In this document: positions 7,668-15,819 of the stretch, piece by piece
Numbering within the stretch: the stretch's first letter is position 1
Layout: each line of letters starts with the position of its first letter
Assembly: GCF_051175385.1 (NCBI RefSeq)
Contig: NZ_CP195106.1
Coordinates: 7,006,001 to 7,070,000, forward strand
DNA from: Tundrisphaera lichenicola
GTDB lineage: Bacteria; Planctomycetota; Planctomycetia; Isosphaerales; Isosphaeraceae
DNA length: 64,000 nt
Reading direction: 5' to 3'
Made by a program: the position numbers and the translations under genes
The notes under the pieces: model-generated
Databases searched by the model: none
What the model saw: only the letters and a program-made list of their open reading frames with translations
What the model was told of the DNA's origin: nothing

Positions 7668-8588
7668 TCAGCGATCCAGCGGCGTGCATTCGAGGTGAAA
7701 GTCGGCGGCCGCGCCGGATCGGTTCTCGATGATGAACCAGGCCGCGCCCCTGGGGACCTTGACCTCGCCCGCGTAGCTCGGGCCCTTGACCTGGATATCC
7801 AGCAGAAGGTCCTTCTTGCTCATGCCCTTGCCGTTCTGCTTCATGAGGGCCTGGTAGGACCGGTCGGCGAGCAGGAGGATCGAGAACGGGCCTTCGCCCT
7901 CGACCTTGATCGACAACGTGCCTGCCTTCGTCGGGGCGATCTGGCAATTCCACTCCTTGCCGGTCGGGATCTGCCGCTTCTGGTCGACCAGGGGCTTGCC
8001 GGGCTCATCGGCCCCGACCTCCGCAATGCCGGGGGCGGCTTCGCCCTGACTCCGGTAGGTCTGCGCCGCGGCCTCCAGATCCTCGATCGACCCGGCGTTG
8101 CCGACTCCCATGAGGACGACGGGTGTGCCGGCCTCGGCCGTCGCGTAGACGAAGCCGAGATCCATGCCGGGCAGTTGCGGCTGCGGGTCCATCCGATAAC
8201 GCACGCGGACGAACGGGCGACCACCGAGGCTTCCCCGCTCGGGCTTGGCGAGTTGAAGCCCCTTCGTGCGGGCCTTCAATGCCCCCAACGACGAATCCAT
8301 CACATCGTCGGGCGTACGCTTCAGGGGCTGGGCCGCCGGCCGGACCACGATCAACGCACCCGACCCTTCCTTGCCCCAGGTGTATCGAGACTCGGTCGCC
8401 TCGCGCTTCACGCGATGCTCCCACCCCTTGGGCGGGCGGAGGCTCCAACCTTCAACCTTGGCCTCGGGGCCGAGCCTCGCCAGTCGGGCCGGAGTCGGCT
8501 GCCAATCGGTGGCCCGGTCCTGGGCGAGTACTGCGGGGGAGGCCTCGACGGCGAGACAGAAGAGCGCGACGGGCATGATCGACCGCAT
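7668..8588 (-). CDS. Secreted protein of unknown function
   Basis: 306 residues from the ATG at 8588, chosen because it has a GGAG box upstream and opens a good signal peptide (MRSIMPVALFCLAVEASPAVLAQ). The mature part has two halves: VEGWSLRPPKGWEHRVKREA to YRMDPQPQLPGMDLGF, then a C-terminal beta region (GKEWNCQIAPTKAGTLSIKV, VPRGAAWFIIENRSGAAADF). The C-terminal half reads like a small pre-peptidase-type beta-sandwich, but this is only an impression. Probably periplasmic. Confidence 0.7.
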   Translation of the reverse strand: MRSIMPVALFCLAVEASPAVLAQDRATDWQPTPARLARLGPEAKVEGWSLRPPKGWEHRVKREATESRYTWGKEGSGALIVVRPAAQPLKRTPDDVMDSSLGALKARTKGLQLAKPERGSLGGRPFVRVRYRMDPQPQLPGMDLGFVYATAEAGTPVVLMGVGNAGSIEDLEAAAQTYRSQGEAAPGIAEVGADEPGKPLVDQKRQIPTGKEWNCQIAPTKAGTLSIKVEGEGPFSILLLADRSYQALMKQNGKGMSKKDLLLDIQVKGPSYAGEVKVPRGAAWFIIENRSGAAADFHLECTPLDR

Positions 8589-9012
8589 GGGGGGGCTCCG
8601 ATCCTTCCTCAGCTCCGACGATCGCCGAACCGGGCCGCCCGGGATCGGATCCCGATTATGATCCTCGCGGGATCCGGCGAAGTCCAGGGTGCCGGGAGCC
8701 AAACTCACACGGCCGTGCTGGGGCGGCACCCGGATCGATTCCTGCTCACGAGACGCGAGTGCCTGGGGTGCTTTTGCGCGGGTGTCACCGGAGGACTCGG
8801 GGGCATTCGCAACATTCGGGCCTCATCGCCGAATCTGGCATCTGATCCCGAAATCCCGGACCAGTCCCTCTCGGTTGTCGCTCCTACCCCGATGGGCCAC
8901 GGGGCGGCGATTGGTATGCGATCTGCTCAAGGCGATCCAGGGTCCGTCGTCGAATCCATGCCGGACAGGACCCGCCACCGATCAGCACTCAGGTCGATCG
9001 AGGGCGGGTCAA

Positions 9013-9050
9013 GACGGGGCCGGGGCCCAAGGAATGGGCCCCGCCCCGTC
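9013..9050. terminator. Strong GC-rich hairpin in the 8589-9161 intergenic region
   Basis: GACGGGGCCGGGGCCC and GGGCCCCGCCCCGTC pair with one bulged base around a short AAGGAAT loop. No long T-run follows on either strand, so termination activity is uncertain. The intergenic stretch around it holds the protease promoter and no convincing gene, only a short Tat-like frame near 8745-8800. Confidence 0.45.
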
Positions 9051-9084
9051 CTTACTGGTCCTGGGTTCCTGGCGATCGACCGTC

Positions 9085-9090
9085 TATAAT
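9085..9090 (+). promoter_or_regulatory. Consensus -10 box upstream of the HtrA-like protease
   Basis: A perfect TATAAT lies 72 nt before the protease start. No convincing -35 hexamer is present at 16-18 bp upstream, so the promoter may need an activator or an alternative contact. Confidence 0.45.
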
Positions 9091-9161
9091 GGGGCTGGAG
9101 TAGGCCGGGATCGCCCGGCGGTGATATCTCGCCGAGGAGATGACGAGGGAGGCGATTGGCG

Positions 9162-10337
9162 ATGTCGAGCCGGAGCTCGGTCGGTGCCCATGTTCTGACG
9201 GCGGTGGTGACGCTGGCCCTGATGTCCGCCTGGCTCGGCGCCCGGGACCTCCTGAAGCGGACCGTCCCGGCCATCCCGCCCGCCCGACAACTGGCCGCCG
9301 CGCCGACCGCCGAGTTCGTGCCCGCTCCCCCGCCGGAACCGATCCCCGAGGAGATCCTCAAGGCCGCCGACGCCGACGAGCAGATCAACATCCGGGTCTA
9401 CGCCAACGCCAACCGAAGCGTGGTCAATATCACCACCGCCGCCACCTCGGTCGGACTCTTCGGCGACGAGACCACCTCCGGCGGGTCGGGCTCGGGGTTC
9501 GTGATCGACCAGCAAGGGCACATCCTGACCAACTATCACGTCGTCGAGGGGGCCGACACCGTCCGTGTGGCGCTCTCCGACGGCTCGACCCACGAGTCGA
9601 CAATCGTCGGGACCGACGCCTCCAACGACGTGGCGGTCCTGAAGGTCGACGTCCCGGCCGAGAGGCTCTCGCCGATGGTCCTGGGCGACTCGTCCCGGCT
9701 CCTGGTCGGCCAGAAGGTCCTGGCGCTGGGCAACCCGTTCGGGCTGGAGCGGACCCTGACCACCGGGATCATCAGCAGCCTGGACCGCTCGATCAAGGCC
9801 AAGAACGGCCGGACGATCAAGGGGATCATCCAGACCGACGCGGCGATCAACCCGGGGAACTCGGGCGGGCCGCTGTTGAATTCGCGGGGCGAGGTGATCG
9901 GGATGAACACGGCGATCCTCAGCCAGGTCGGGCAGTCGGCGGGGATCAGCTTCACGGTCCCGATCAACGCGATCAAGCGGATCCTCAAGCCCCTGATCGA
10001 GGAGGGGCACGTCACCCGCGCCGATCTCGGGCTGGCCAGGGTGTTCCGGACGCCGGAGGGCCTGCTCGTGCTGGACCTCGCCGAAGGGGGACCGGCCGCG
10101 CAGGCGGGGCTCCGACCGATCCAGTTCCGCCGGTTCCGCCAGGGCTACCGGGTCATCACCCGGCCCGACCCCGAGTCGGCCGACCTGATCGTCTCGATCG
10201 ACGGCAAGCCGGTGAAGACCTATGAAGACTTGCTGACCGAGGTCGAGTCGCGGAACCCCGGCGACGACGTGGTGATCTCGGTGATCCGCGAAGGCCGAGA
10301 GGTCGACGTCCCGGTCACCCTGGGCCGGACGTCCTGA
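9162..10337 (+). CDS. HtrA/DegP-family trypsin-like serine protease with one PDZ domain
   Basis: 391 residues from the ATG at 9162, which has GGAGG eight bases upstream; a TTG six bases earlier is too close to it. An N-terminal membrane anchor (about 9-27, VLTAVVTLALMSAWLGA) leads to a proline-rich linker and then a protease domain of about residues 75-260. The catalytic triad is intact: H126 (TNYHVVEG), D156 (SNDVAVL) and S234 (NPGNSGGP). A single C-terminal PDZ domain (about 275-390) contains the GLLVLDLAEGGPAAQAGL ligand-groove region. Members act in the periplasm in envelope protein quality control and signalling. Monocistronic by context. Confidence 0.93.
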   Translation: MSSRSSVGAHVLTAVVTLALMSAWLGARDLLKRTVPAIPPARQLAAAPTAEFVPAPPPEPIPEEILKAADADEQINIRVYANANRSVVNITTAATSVGLFGDETTSGGSGSGFVIDQQGHILTNYHVVEGADTVRVALSDGSTHESTIVGTDASNDVAVLKVDVPAERLSPMVLGDSSRLLVGQKVLALGNPFGLERTLTTGIISSLDRSIKAKNGRTIKGIIQTDAAINPGNSGGPLLNSRGEVIGMNTAILSQVGQSAGISFTVPINAIKRILKPLIEEGHVTRADLGLARVFRTPEGLLVLDLAEGGPAAQAGLRPIQFRRFRQGYRVITRPDPESADLIVSIDGKPVKTYEDLLTEVESRNPGDDVVISVIREGREVDVPVTLGRTS

Positions 10338-10487
10338 AGGCATCGCGGCCCGGCGCCCGCGAAAATCGTGAGCGAAAGGCCGGGCGGGCCCTCGAATCTG
10401 GGCTCGCTTTGAAAGGCCCATGGAGCCGCGACCATCGCGTCGGGCCAGCCGACCAGCCCCGGCAGCATCGAGAATGGGGATCACCCG

Positions 10488-10517
10488 TTGACACTGGATT
10501 CTCGGATTAACTATAAA
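10488..10517 (+). promoter_or_regulatory. Sigma-70-type promoter for the lipoprotein/DUF1559 pair
   Basis: TTGACA (10488-10493) and TATAAA (10512-10517) are separated by 18 bp, close to the housekeeping consensus. The next gene is the small lipoprotein at 10603. The 10338-10487 stretch before it shows nothing recognisable. Confidence 0.65.
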
Positions 10518-10602
10518 CTACAGACTACGGATTGCACTTCTGTTACGAGGGTATCACGGCCAGCTCAGGGTCGCTTAATACCTCCCCCCCCCGGACTGAT
10601 TC

Positions 10603-10872
10603 ATGTTTTCCTGCAAGATCGGCGGAATTTCCGCCCGACCCCGCCGAATCGACCCGCGATGCGGCCTCTCTGGATTGGTCATCGGCCTGCCTCTCCTGTG
10701 CGTCTCCTGGGGCTGTTCGACGGATGCGAACCCGCCCGCCGTCGCCCCGTCGGCGGAGGCCCCCCCCGCCGCATCGGAATCCGGCAAGAAGCCCGGACCC
10801 CGGCCGAAACCGTCGGCCCCCGGCTCGTCCGACTACGAAGATAAGCCCGGCGGGCGCGCCCGGGGCCGCTGA
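10603..10872 (+). CDS. Small proline-rich lipoprotein preceding a DUF1559 gene
   Basis: 89 residues. An N-terminal hydrophobic segment ends in a lipobox-like LLCVSWGC, followed by a short Pro/Ala-rich linker (NPPAVAPSAEAPPAASES) and a basic tail with SSDYEDKPGG. The lipoprotein at 57664-57912 has the same plan (lipobox, Pro-rich linker, SSKYEE) and also sits just upstream of a DUF1559 gene, which supports both as real. Presumably envelope-attached; role unknown. The first in-frame start was used, with no strong ribosome binding site. Confidence 0.6.
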   Translation: MFSCKIGGISARPRRIDPRCGLSGLVIGLPLLCVSWGCSTDANPPAVAPSAEAPPAASESGKKPGPRPKPSAPGSSDYEDKPGGRARGR

Positions 10873-11008
10873 TCCCCCCGGACATCCTTTCCCGAGCCTT
10901 CGGGCTCCCATGTCCTCGATCCTTCCCCGGCGCATCATCGACGGGGACGGCGCACTCTCCCTGCGTCGCGGTTTTATCCATTTCTTTCGACAACAAAAGG
11001 GAGCAGCA

Positions 11009-12049
11009 ATGACCAGTCCACGACAAAGTCGCTCGACCTCGCGAGGTTTCACGCTGATCGAATTGCTGGTGGTGATCGCGATCATCGCGGTCCTGATCGC
11101 CTTGCTCCTGCCGGCCGTCCAGGCCGCTCGCGAGGCCGCCCGCCGGATGCAATGCACCAACAACCTGAAGCAGCTGGCCCTGGCCTCGGCCAACTACGAG
11201 TCGACCAACACCACCTTCCCCCCGGGCACCTACACGGCGATCCGCGAGAACGGGATGCTGACCCGAGATGGCGTGAGCACGCTGGTCCGCCTGATGCCGT
11301 ACGTCGAGGGGAATGCCTCGTTCAACGCGGCGAATTTCTACTGGTCGTACACCAGTTGGTCCAACGTCACCATGGCCGGGATCGGCAACTCGGTCCTCTG
11401 GTGCCCCAGCGACGCCGCGATCAGCAACGGCCAGGCGCTCGACCCGACCTATGCGATGACCGGGGGCAGCTTCCGGCAGCATTTCACCAGCTACAGTGGA
11501 ATCCAGGGCATCTGGGGGCTGGCGATCCGCAACACCAACGCCACCTATGCCCAGCGGGTCGCCAACCAGAACGGCGTGATCTTCGCCCACTCGAACACCC
11601 CGATCTCGCAGATCACCGACGGGACCAGCAATACCCTCCTCTTCGGCGAGAAGGCCCACGACCGGATGCTGGCCTCGGCCCCGTATTATCACTGGTGGAA
11701 TTCGGGCTATTACGCCGACAGCCTGATCGAGGCCTATTTCCCTCCCAACGGCCAGGTCAAATACAAGACCCTCTACTCCAACACCAACACGGACCTGGAA
11801 GAGACCTGGGCGATGATTTCCGGGAGCTATCACCCCGGCGGGGCCAACTTCGCCTTCTGCGACGGCTCGGTCCGATTCCTCAAGGACACGATCGAGTCGC
11901 AGCCGGTGGACGCCTCCGGGAACGCGCCGGGGATCGTCTACGACAGCACGAACCGGATTTACAACATCACGGTCCCGAACAAGATCGGCGTGTTCCAGAA
12001 GCTCGCGACCAAGAACTTCGGCGAGGTCATCAGCGCCGACGCGTATTGA
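11009..12049 (+). CDS. DUF1559 prepilin-like protein
   Basis: 346 residues. The start at 11009 has AAAAGGGAG upstream; a longer open frame to the left is not coding. The short basic leader (about 14 residues) ends at the type III signal-peptide site RGFTLIELLVV, followed by the hydrophobic pilin-like helix (IAIIAVLIALLLPAVQ) and AAREAARRMQCTNNLKQ. The C-terminus has the family's H-x9-DG-type motif (YHPGGANFAFCDGSVRFLK) and ends GEVISADAY. DUF1559 proteins are greatly expanded in Planctomycetes and presumed to be pseudopilin-like envelope proteins processed by a prepilin peptidase. Their function is unestablished. Confidence 0.92.
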   Translation: MTSPRQSRSTSRGFTLIELLVVIAIIAVLIALLLPAVQAAREAARRMQCTNNLKQLALASANYESTNTTFPPGTYTAIRENGMLTRDGVSTLVRLMPYVEGNASFNAANFYWSYTSWSNVTMAGIGNSVLWCPSDAAISNGQALDPTYAMTGGSFRQHFTSYSGIQGIWGLAIRNTNATYAQRVANQNGVIFAHSNTPISQITDGTSNTLLFGEKAHDRMLASAPYYHWWNSGYYADSLIEAYFPPNGQVKYKTLYSNTNTDLEETWAMISGSYHPGGANFAFCDGSVRFLKDTIESQPVDASGNAPGIVYDSTNRIYNITVPNKIGVFQKLATKNFGEVISADAY

Positions 12050-12061
12050 TCGCTCGGACAC

Positions 12062-12081
12062 CCTCCCCCGACCGGGGGAGG
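12062..12081. terminator. Probable bidirectional terminator between convergent genes
   Basis: CCTCCCC and GGGGAGG form a compact stem in the 34-nt gap between the DUF1559 gene (+) and the cyanophycinase-like gene (-). There is no T-run, so the call rests on position and stem strength. Confidence 0.45.
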
Positions 12082-12083
12082 CG

Positions 12084-12908
12084 TCAATCCTCGGGCCGCC
12101 GGGCCGCCGGGGTCGGCAGGCCGGCGGCGGGGTAGGTCCCGTGGTCCCCCTGGCTGAAGGTCTCGAACCGCGGGGGCTGGCCGTCGCGACCGGGCTCGCA
12201 GGCGACCACGTAGGACCGGCCCAGGACGCTCCACCGGTCGTTTTCGAGGACGAAGGCGGTCCCCTCGTCGATCCCGATCCCGATCAGGCCGGGCCGGTCG
12301 GCCAGGACGCCGAGCAGGCGGTTCAGTCGGCTCCGCTTCAGGAAATGCTGGTCGACGACCGCATTGGTGACGAAGCCGAAGCCGGGGCCGACCTCGGCCA
12401 CCGGGTTCCCCCCCTCGATCATCACCCCAGACATCACCGCCGCCCCGGCGGAAGTCCCCCCGATCACCCCCCCTCGGGCGAGCAAGGCCCGGAGTTCCCG
12501 ATCGACCGACGTGCCTCGATAGGCCGCGATCAGGCGGGTCTGATCCCCCCCGCCGAGCCAGACGGCCGAGGCCTCGGCGATCGGGCGGGCGAAGGCGGGG
12601 TCGTCGGCCTTCTCGCGCGATCGGGTGTGCAGCAGGCCCAGCCCGGCCGGTCGGTACTTCCGCCAGGGCTTGAGGAAGCTCTCCCGCTCCGCCTCGACGT
12701 CGGCATCGGCGCTCGCCGTCGGGATGACCACGATCTTCGACGCCTCCCCCCCGGCCAGGGCGACGAACTTGTCCCGGACCTCGTCCGGCATCCCTCCGCC
12801 TCCGACGATCACCAGGGAGCCGAGGACGGGGCCCTCATCGGCGGTCGAGATCGACGGGAAGGCGGCCAAGGCGAGGCAGAAGAACGCTGACTTCCAAGAG
12901 GCACGCAT
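12084..12908 (-). CDS. Exported cyanophycinase-like peptidase (family S51)
   Basis: 274 residues from the ATG at 12908, with GAGAGA upstream. A signal peptide (MRASWKSAFFCLALAAFPSI, cleaved near STA) is followed by the S51 fold: LVIVGGGGMPDEV, the substrate-loop motif VWLGGGDQTRL, and nucleophile S153 in IGGTSAGAAVMS. DQHFLKRSRLNRL and a GIGIDEGTAF segment are also typical of cyanophycinases. Cyanophycinase hydrolyses the Arg-Asp storage polymer to dipeptides. The signal peptide points to degradation of external cyanophycin or another beta-linked peptide. No cyanophycin synthetase is in the window. Confidence 0.88.
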   Translation of the reverse strand: MRASWKSAFFCLALAAFPSISTADEGPVLGSLVIVGGGGMPDEVRDKFVALAGGEASKIVVIPTASADADVEAERESFLKPWRKYRPAGLGLLHTRSREKADDPAFARPIAEASAVWLGGGDQTRLIAAYRGTSVDRELRALLARGGVIGGTSAGAAVMSGVMIEGGNPVAEVGPGFGFVTNAVVDQHFLKRSRLNRLLGVLADRPGLIGIGIDEGTAFVLENDRWSVLGRSYVVACEPGRDGQPPRFETFSQGDHGTYPAAGLPTPAARRPED

Positions 12909-13059
12909 GAAGATCTCTCGCGGTGGACCCGGGAACGATCGAGGTTCCCCTCGATGGCCTGTTCCCATCATCCCAGATGAGTGTGCTTCATCAAAGTTGA
13001 TTGCCGGCAACGTTTCACCGAATCGCGCAAGATACCAAACAAACGTGCGATTCATTCGT

Positions 13060-13065
13060 TATAAT
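13060..13065 (+). promoter_or_regulatory. -10 box upstream of the zinc-ribbon membrane protein
   Basis: TATAAT lies 66 nt upstream of the start at 13132, in an AT-richer stretch that also separates it from the divergent cyanophycinase-like gene. No clear -35 was found. Confidence 0.4.
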
Positions 13066-13131
13066 CTCGAGAGTTGACCAACGAAGTGCGTGGGCCAACC
13101 GCCACCGACGAGCCATCCCCGGGAGTCTGAG

Positions 13132-14367
13132 ATGGTCGGACTCTTCGCCTGCCCGGAGTGCGGCCTCGAATTGGAACTGCAAGGACTCTCGCCCGGTCGG
13201 GAAGTCCAGTGCGAGGGGTGCTCGACCTGGGTTGAGGTCCCCTTCCTGCCCAGGAAGCCGGGACCGAAGCGGGGCCATCGACCGCGTCGACGCCCGGCCT
13301 GGAAGTCGAAGACCCTCCGCGCCGCGGTCCTCTTCGCGTCGATCACGCTGCTGGGACTGGCCGGCGTCTCGGTGGTCGGCGGGCGGGTCCGCTCGGGGCA
13401 TGAGGTGGTCCTGGCCGAGCTGATCGCCTCGGCCGACGCCGCCGAATCAGCCGGGCGATTCGGCCGAGCGTTCATCGAGATCGAAGGGGCGGTGGCCCGG
13501 GCTCGCAAGGTCGATCGGTCCACATCCGACCGTCTCGCCGGGCTGATCGTCCGTCGCGACCGGATCTCGATCCTGGATGTCCGAGCCAGGCTGGCGGCCG
13601 TCGATGGGCTCGAGCCGGACCGGGCCGTCGGCGAATCGCTCACGCTCTCCGACCGGGCCCGTTCCGACCCGGCGCTCGATTCCCTGGCCGGGCCGATCCG
13701 GGCGAAGCTCGACGAGTCGCGCCTCCGGCAAGCCAAGGCCGACCTCGAGGCCGCCCGCCGGGCCTTCGACCAGGGCAAGGCCGCCGAGGCATTCGCCGCG
13801 GCCGATCGGATGCATGGCCGGGCCGATCTCCTCCCCAGCCCGGAGGCCCAACGGCATCGCGATCAGGCCCGCGCCCTGCTCGAATCGGTCGTGGCCCGTC
13901 ATGGGGTCGCGATCGGGCCCGTGGAAGGTAAGTTCGTCGCGGGGTCACCCGGCACTTACACCGAGATCATGGATCGCCTCTGGGCCGAGTCGCTCGGCCC
14001 CCGAGGCTATCTCCCCCAGCCCCGAGAATCTCCCTGGCGCGCCCTGTGGGACGAGAAGGCTCCGGGCCGCGCGATCGCTCGGGTGGCCGAGACCCAGGAC
14101 CACTATTACCTCCAGTCGGTCAACCGGACCACCCAGATTGACGGTTCCCTGGAGATGAGCTGGCCGGGACGACCGACCTGGTCGAACCGGGTGGTCTCCC
14201 GGACTCGAATTCCCCTGCCTAACCTGCCGGCCTACCTGGCGGGACACCTGGCGACCGCCGGCCGACACAATCCCGAGACCGAACGCCGGCTCCACGACGA
14301 CGCGCAGGAACTGTTCGTCGAACTGGCCTCGCGAGCCCTCCGCGGGATCCCCGGCCTGAGGCCTTGA
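13132..14367 (+). CDS. Zinc-ribbon, single-pass membrane protein of unknown function
   Basis: 411 residues from the ATG at 13132 (GGGAG just upstream). The N-terminus is a four-cysteine zinc ribbon (FACPECG then VQCEGCSTW), a common cytoplasmic start of planctomycete membrane proteins. A basic linker and one transmembrane helix follow (about 62-85, LRAAVLFASITLLGLAGVSVV). The extracytoplasmic part is mostly helical (about 95-260: AAESAGRFGRAFIEIEGAV, LRQAKADLEAARRAFDQGKA) and ends in a globular domain (DRLWAESLGPRGYLPQ, LPNLPAYLAGHLATAGRHNP). The helical part could be TPR-like. Function unknown. Confidence 0.75.
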   Translation: MVGLFACPECGLELELQGLSPGREVQCEGCSTWVEVPFLPRKPGPKRGHRPRRRPAWKSKTLRAAVLFASITLLGLAGVSVVGGRVRSGHEVVLAELIASADAAESAGRFGRAFIEIEGAVARARKVDRSTSDRLAGLIVRRDRISILDVRARLAAVDGLEPDRAVGESLTLSDRARSDPALDSLAGPIRAKLDESRLRQAKADLEAARRAFDQGKAAEAFAAADRMHGRADLLPSPEAQRHRDQARALLESVVARHGVAIGPVEGKFVAGSPGTYTEIMDRLWAESLGPRGYLPQPRESPWRALWDEKAPGRAIARVAETQDHYYLQSVNRTTQIDGSLEMSWPGRPTWSNRVVSRTRIPLPNLPAYLAGHLATAGRHNPETERRLHDDAQELFVELASRALRGIPGLRP

Positions 14368-14417
14368 TGGTCGCGCGGGAGAATTCCCGCTCGATCACCG
14401 ATCCCAGATGTCGGATC

Positions 14418-14615
14418 TCAGGAGCCTGACGCCCCGTCGCCCGGACCGGTCGGGAGGGCCTCTTCGGGCTTCACCTTGGGGCGGGGCGGATCGGCCCGCT
14501 TCACCGCGCATTGCGGATGGATGCCCGCCGTCGAGTAGACGATCTCATGGCAGACCGGGCAGCGAGCCCGGGTCGAGGTCGCCTTGAGGGGCGTGTGATA
14601 ATATTTGAAATTCAT
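14418..14615 (-). CDS. Small zinc-ribbon protein
   Basis: 65 residues from the ATG at 14615 (MNFKYYHTPLKATSTRA). A CPVC pair and a downstream HPQC suggest a C2HC metal site. The tail is charged and low-complexity. A longer frame to the left of this start looks non-coding. Short proteins of this type are common in planctomycetes; role unknown. Confidence 0.6.
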   Translation of the reverse strand: MNFKYYHTPLKATSTRARCPVCHEIVYSTAGIHPQCAVKRADPPRPKVKPEEALPTGPGDGASGS

Positions 14616-14711
14616 GAAGTCGACCTCAGCGAGGAGTGGGCCGGCCTGGAACGCGGGGCGGGCTCGCCCGGTCCAGCTCAGCCCGAAGGGCACATCATCC
14701 CGACCGGCGGC

Positions 14712-15035
14712 TCAGGAGATCCGGGCCTTCCGGGCCTTCGACCGCGACGGCAGGGGCGTCCATTGTCCGAGCGGCTCCCACGAGACCCGGAACAGGGACA
14801 GGCCGGTCGAGGGGTCGGTCGACTCGAGATCGGTGACGTCGGTGAGCAGGACGCGGACCGAGTCCCCTCCCATCACGAATCGGGGTTCCTGCCCCGAGGT
14901 GGAGAGGGCCAGGGCGAACAGGATCGAATCGCCGGCGACGGGCTCCGTACCGTGGGCGAGCGGGAGGACGGCGTTCGAGGTCAGGCCTCGTTCGACCTCC
15001 GAGATCCGTTGTTCGTCGGCCGGGTAGCTATTCAT
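14712..15035 (-). CDS. Hypothetical protein
   Basis: 107 residues from the ATG at 15035 (MNSYPADEQRISEVERGL). Soluble, mixed alpha/beta, with no signal peptide or recognised motif; FVMGGDSVRVLLTDVTDLES is its best-ordered segment and the tail is basic (RSKARKARIS). It lies between two other small minus-strand genes. Only codon pattern and the intact frame support it. Confidence 0.5.
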   Translation of the reverse strand: MNSYPADEQRISEVERGLTSNAVLPLAHGTEPVAGDSILFALALSTSGQEPRFVMGGDSVRVLLTDVTDLESTDPSTGLSLFRVSWEPLGQWTPLPSRSKARKARIS

Positions 15036-15168
15036 GCGAAAGTTCCCGGGTCGGAGGGTTTCGGGGCGGCCCGTCGCGAGCGAACGTCGCGACGTGACCC
15101 GGCCGGACGACCTGAAGAGGAGGAGGCCCGTCGGGACGGGCCTTCCGATTGGACATCGATCCGGACGA

Positions 15169-15540
15169 TCAATAGCGACCGCCACCGCCGCCGCCATATC
15201 CTCCGCCACCGCCGTATCCACCGCCGCCGCCATATCCGCCGCCGCCGCCGCTCCGGCCGCCGCCATATCCGCCTCCGCCGCCGCTCCGAGGCTCGCGGGG
15301 CTTGGCTTCGTTGACCGTCAACCTCCGGCCGTCGTGCTCCTGGCCGTCGAGACCCTGGATGGCCGCCTGGGCTTCGTCATCCGAGGTCATCTCGACGAAC
15401 CCGAACCCCTTGGATCGGTTTGTGTCGCGGTCGATGATGATCTGGGCGCTCTGCACCGTGCCGAACTGGGAGAACAGGGCTTCCAGGTCGGTCTCATTCA
15501 TCTGGTAGGTCAGATTGCCCACGTACAGCTTCTTGGCCAC
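15169..15540 (-). CDS. RNA-binding protein with one RRM and glycine-rich tail
   Basis: 123 residues. The GTG at 15540 is the likely start: GGAG lies seven bases upstream and the frame opens directly into AKKLYVGNLTYQM, where RRM proteins normally start. The RRM spans residues 2-80 with RNP2 (LYVGNL) and RNP1 (KGFGFVEM) intact. The C-terminal 45 residues are GGGGGYGG repeats with few arginines. Bacterial proteins of this form resemble cyanobacterial Rbp proteins, which bind RNA and often respond to cold. The tail's DNA is a low-complexity CCGCCGCCATAT-type repeat (about 15172-15290), prone to length change. Confidence 0.93.
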   Translation of the reverse strand: MAKKLYVGNLTYQMNETDLEALFSQFGTVQSAQIIIDRDTNRSKGFGFVEMTSDDEAQAAIQGLDGQEHDGRRLTVNEAKPREPRSGGGGGYGGGRSGGGGGYGGGGGYGGGGGYGGGGGGRY

Positions 15541-15819
15541 GATCGCGCTCCGGAACGGACGAGAGACGACCCTCGGTTGGACTTTCAGGGTCGAGAAGAA
15601 AGGGACTTCCGCTGAAGCCCGGCGGGAGGAAAGGCGAAGGAGGCGAGCTTGTCCCGGCTCGGGGAGAACCGAGGATGGCCCCAACTCGATCGTCGAACCT
15701 GACCGAAGCCTCATTGTATCAGGCCCGGGAGGCGATCGGGAAGCAATTTCCCGGGGACGGTTTCGGGTTTTCGGATTTGTTGATATCCGGAGATGTCTCG
15801 ACGTGGTTTCGATCCAGGA

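Noticed and set aside
9084..10484. Minus-strand open frame opposite the HtrA-like protease
   Set aside because: The plus strand has the complete protease triad and PDZ domain; the opposite frame has only Asp/Arg/Gly-rich low-complexity sequence.
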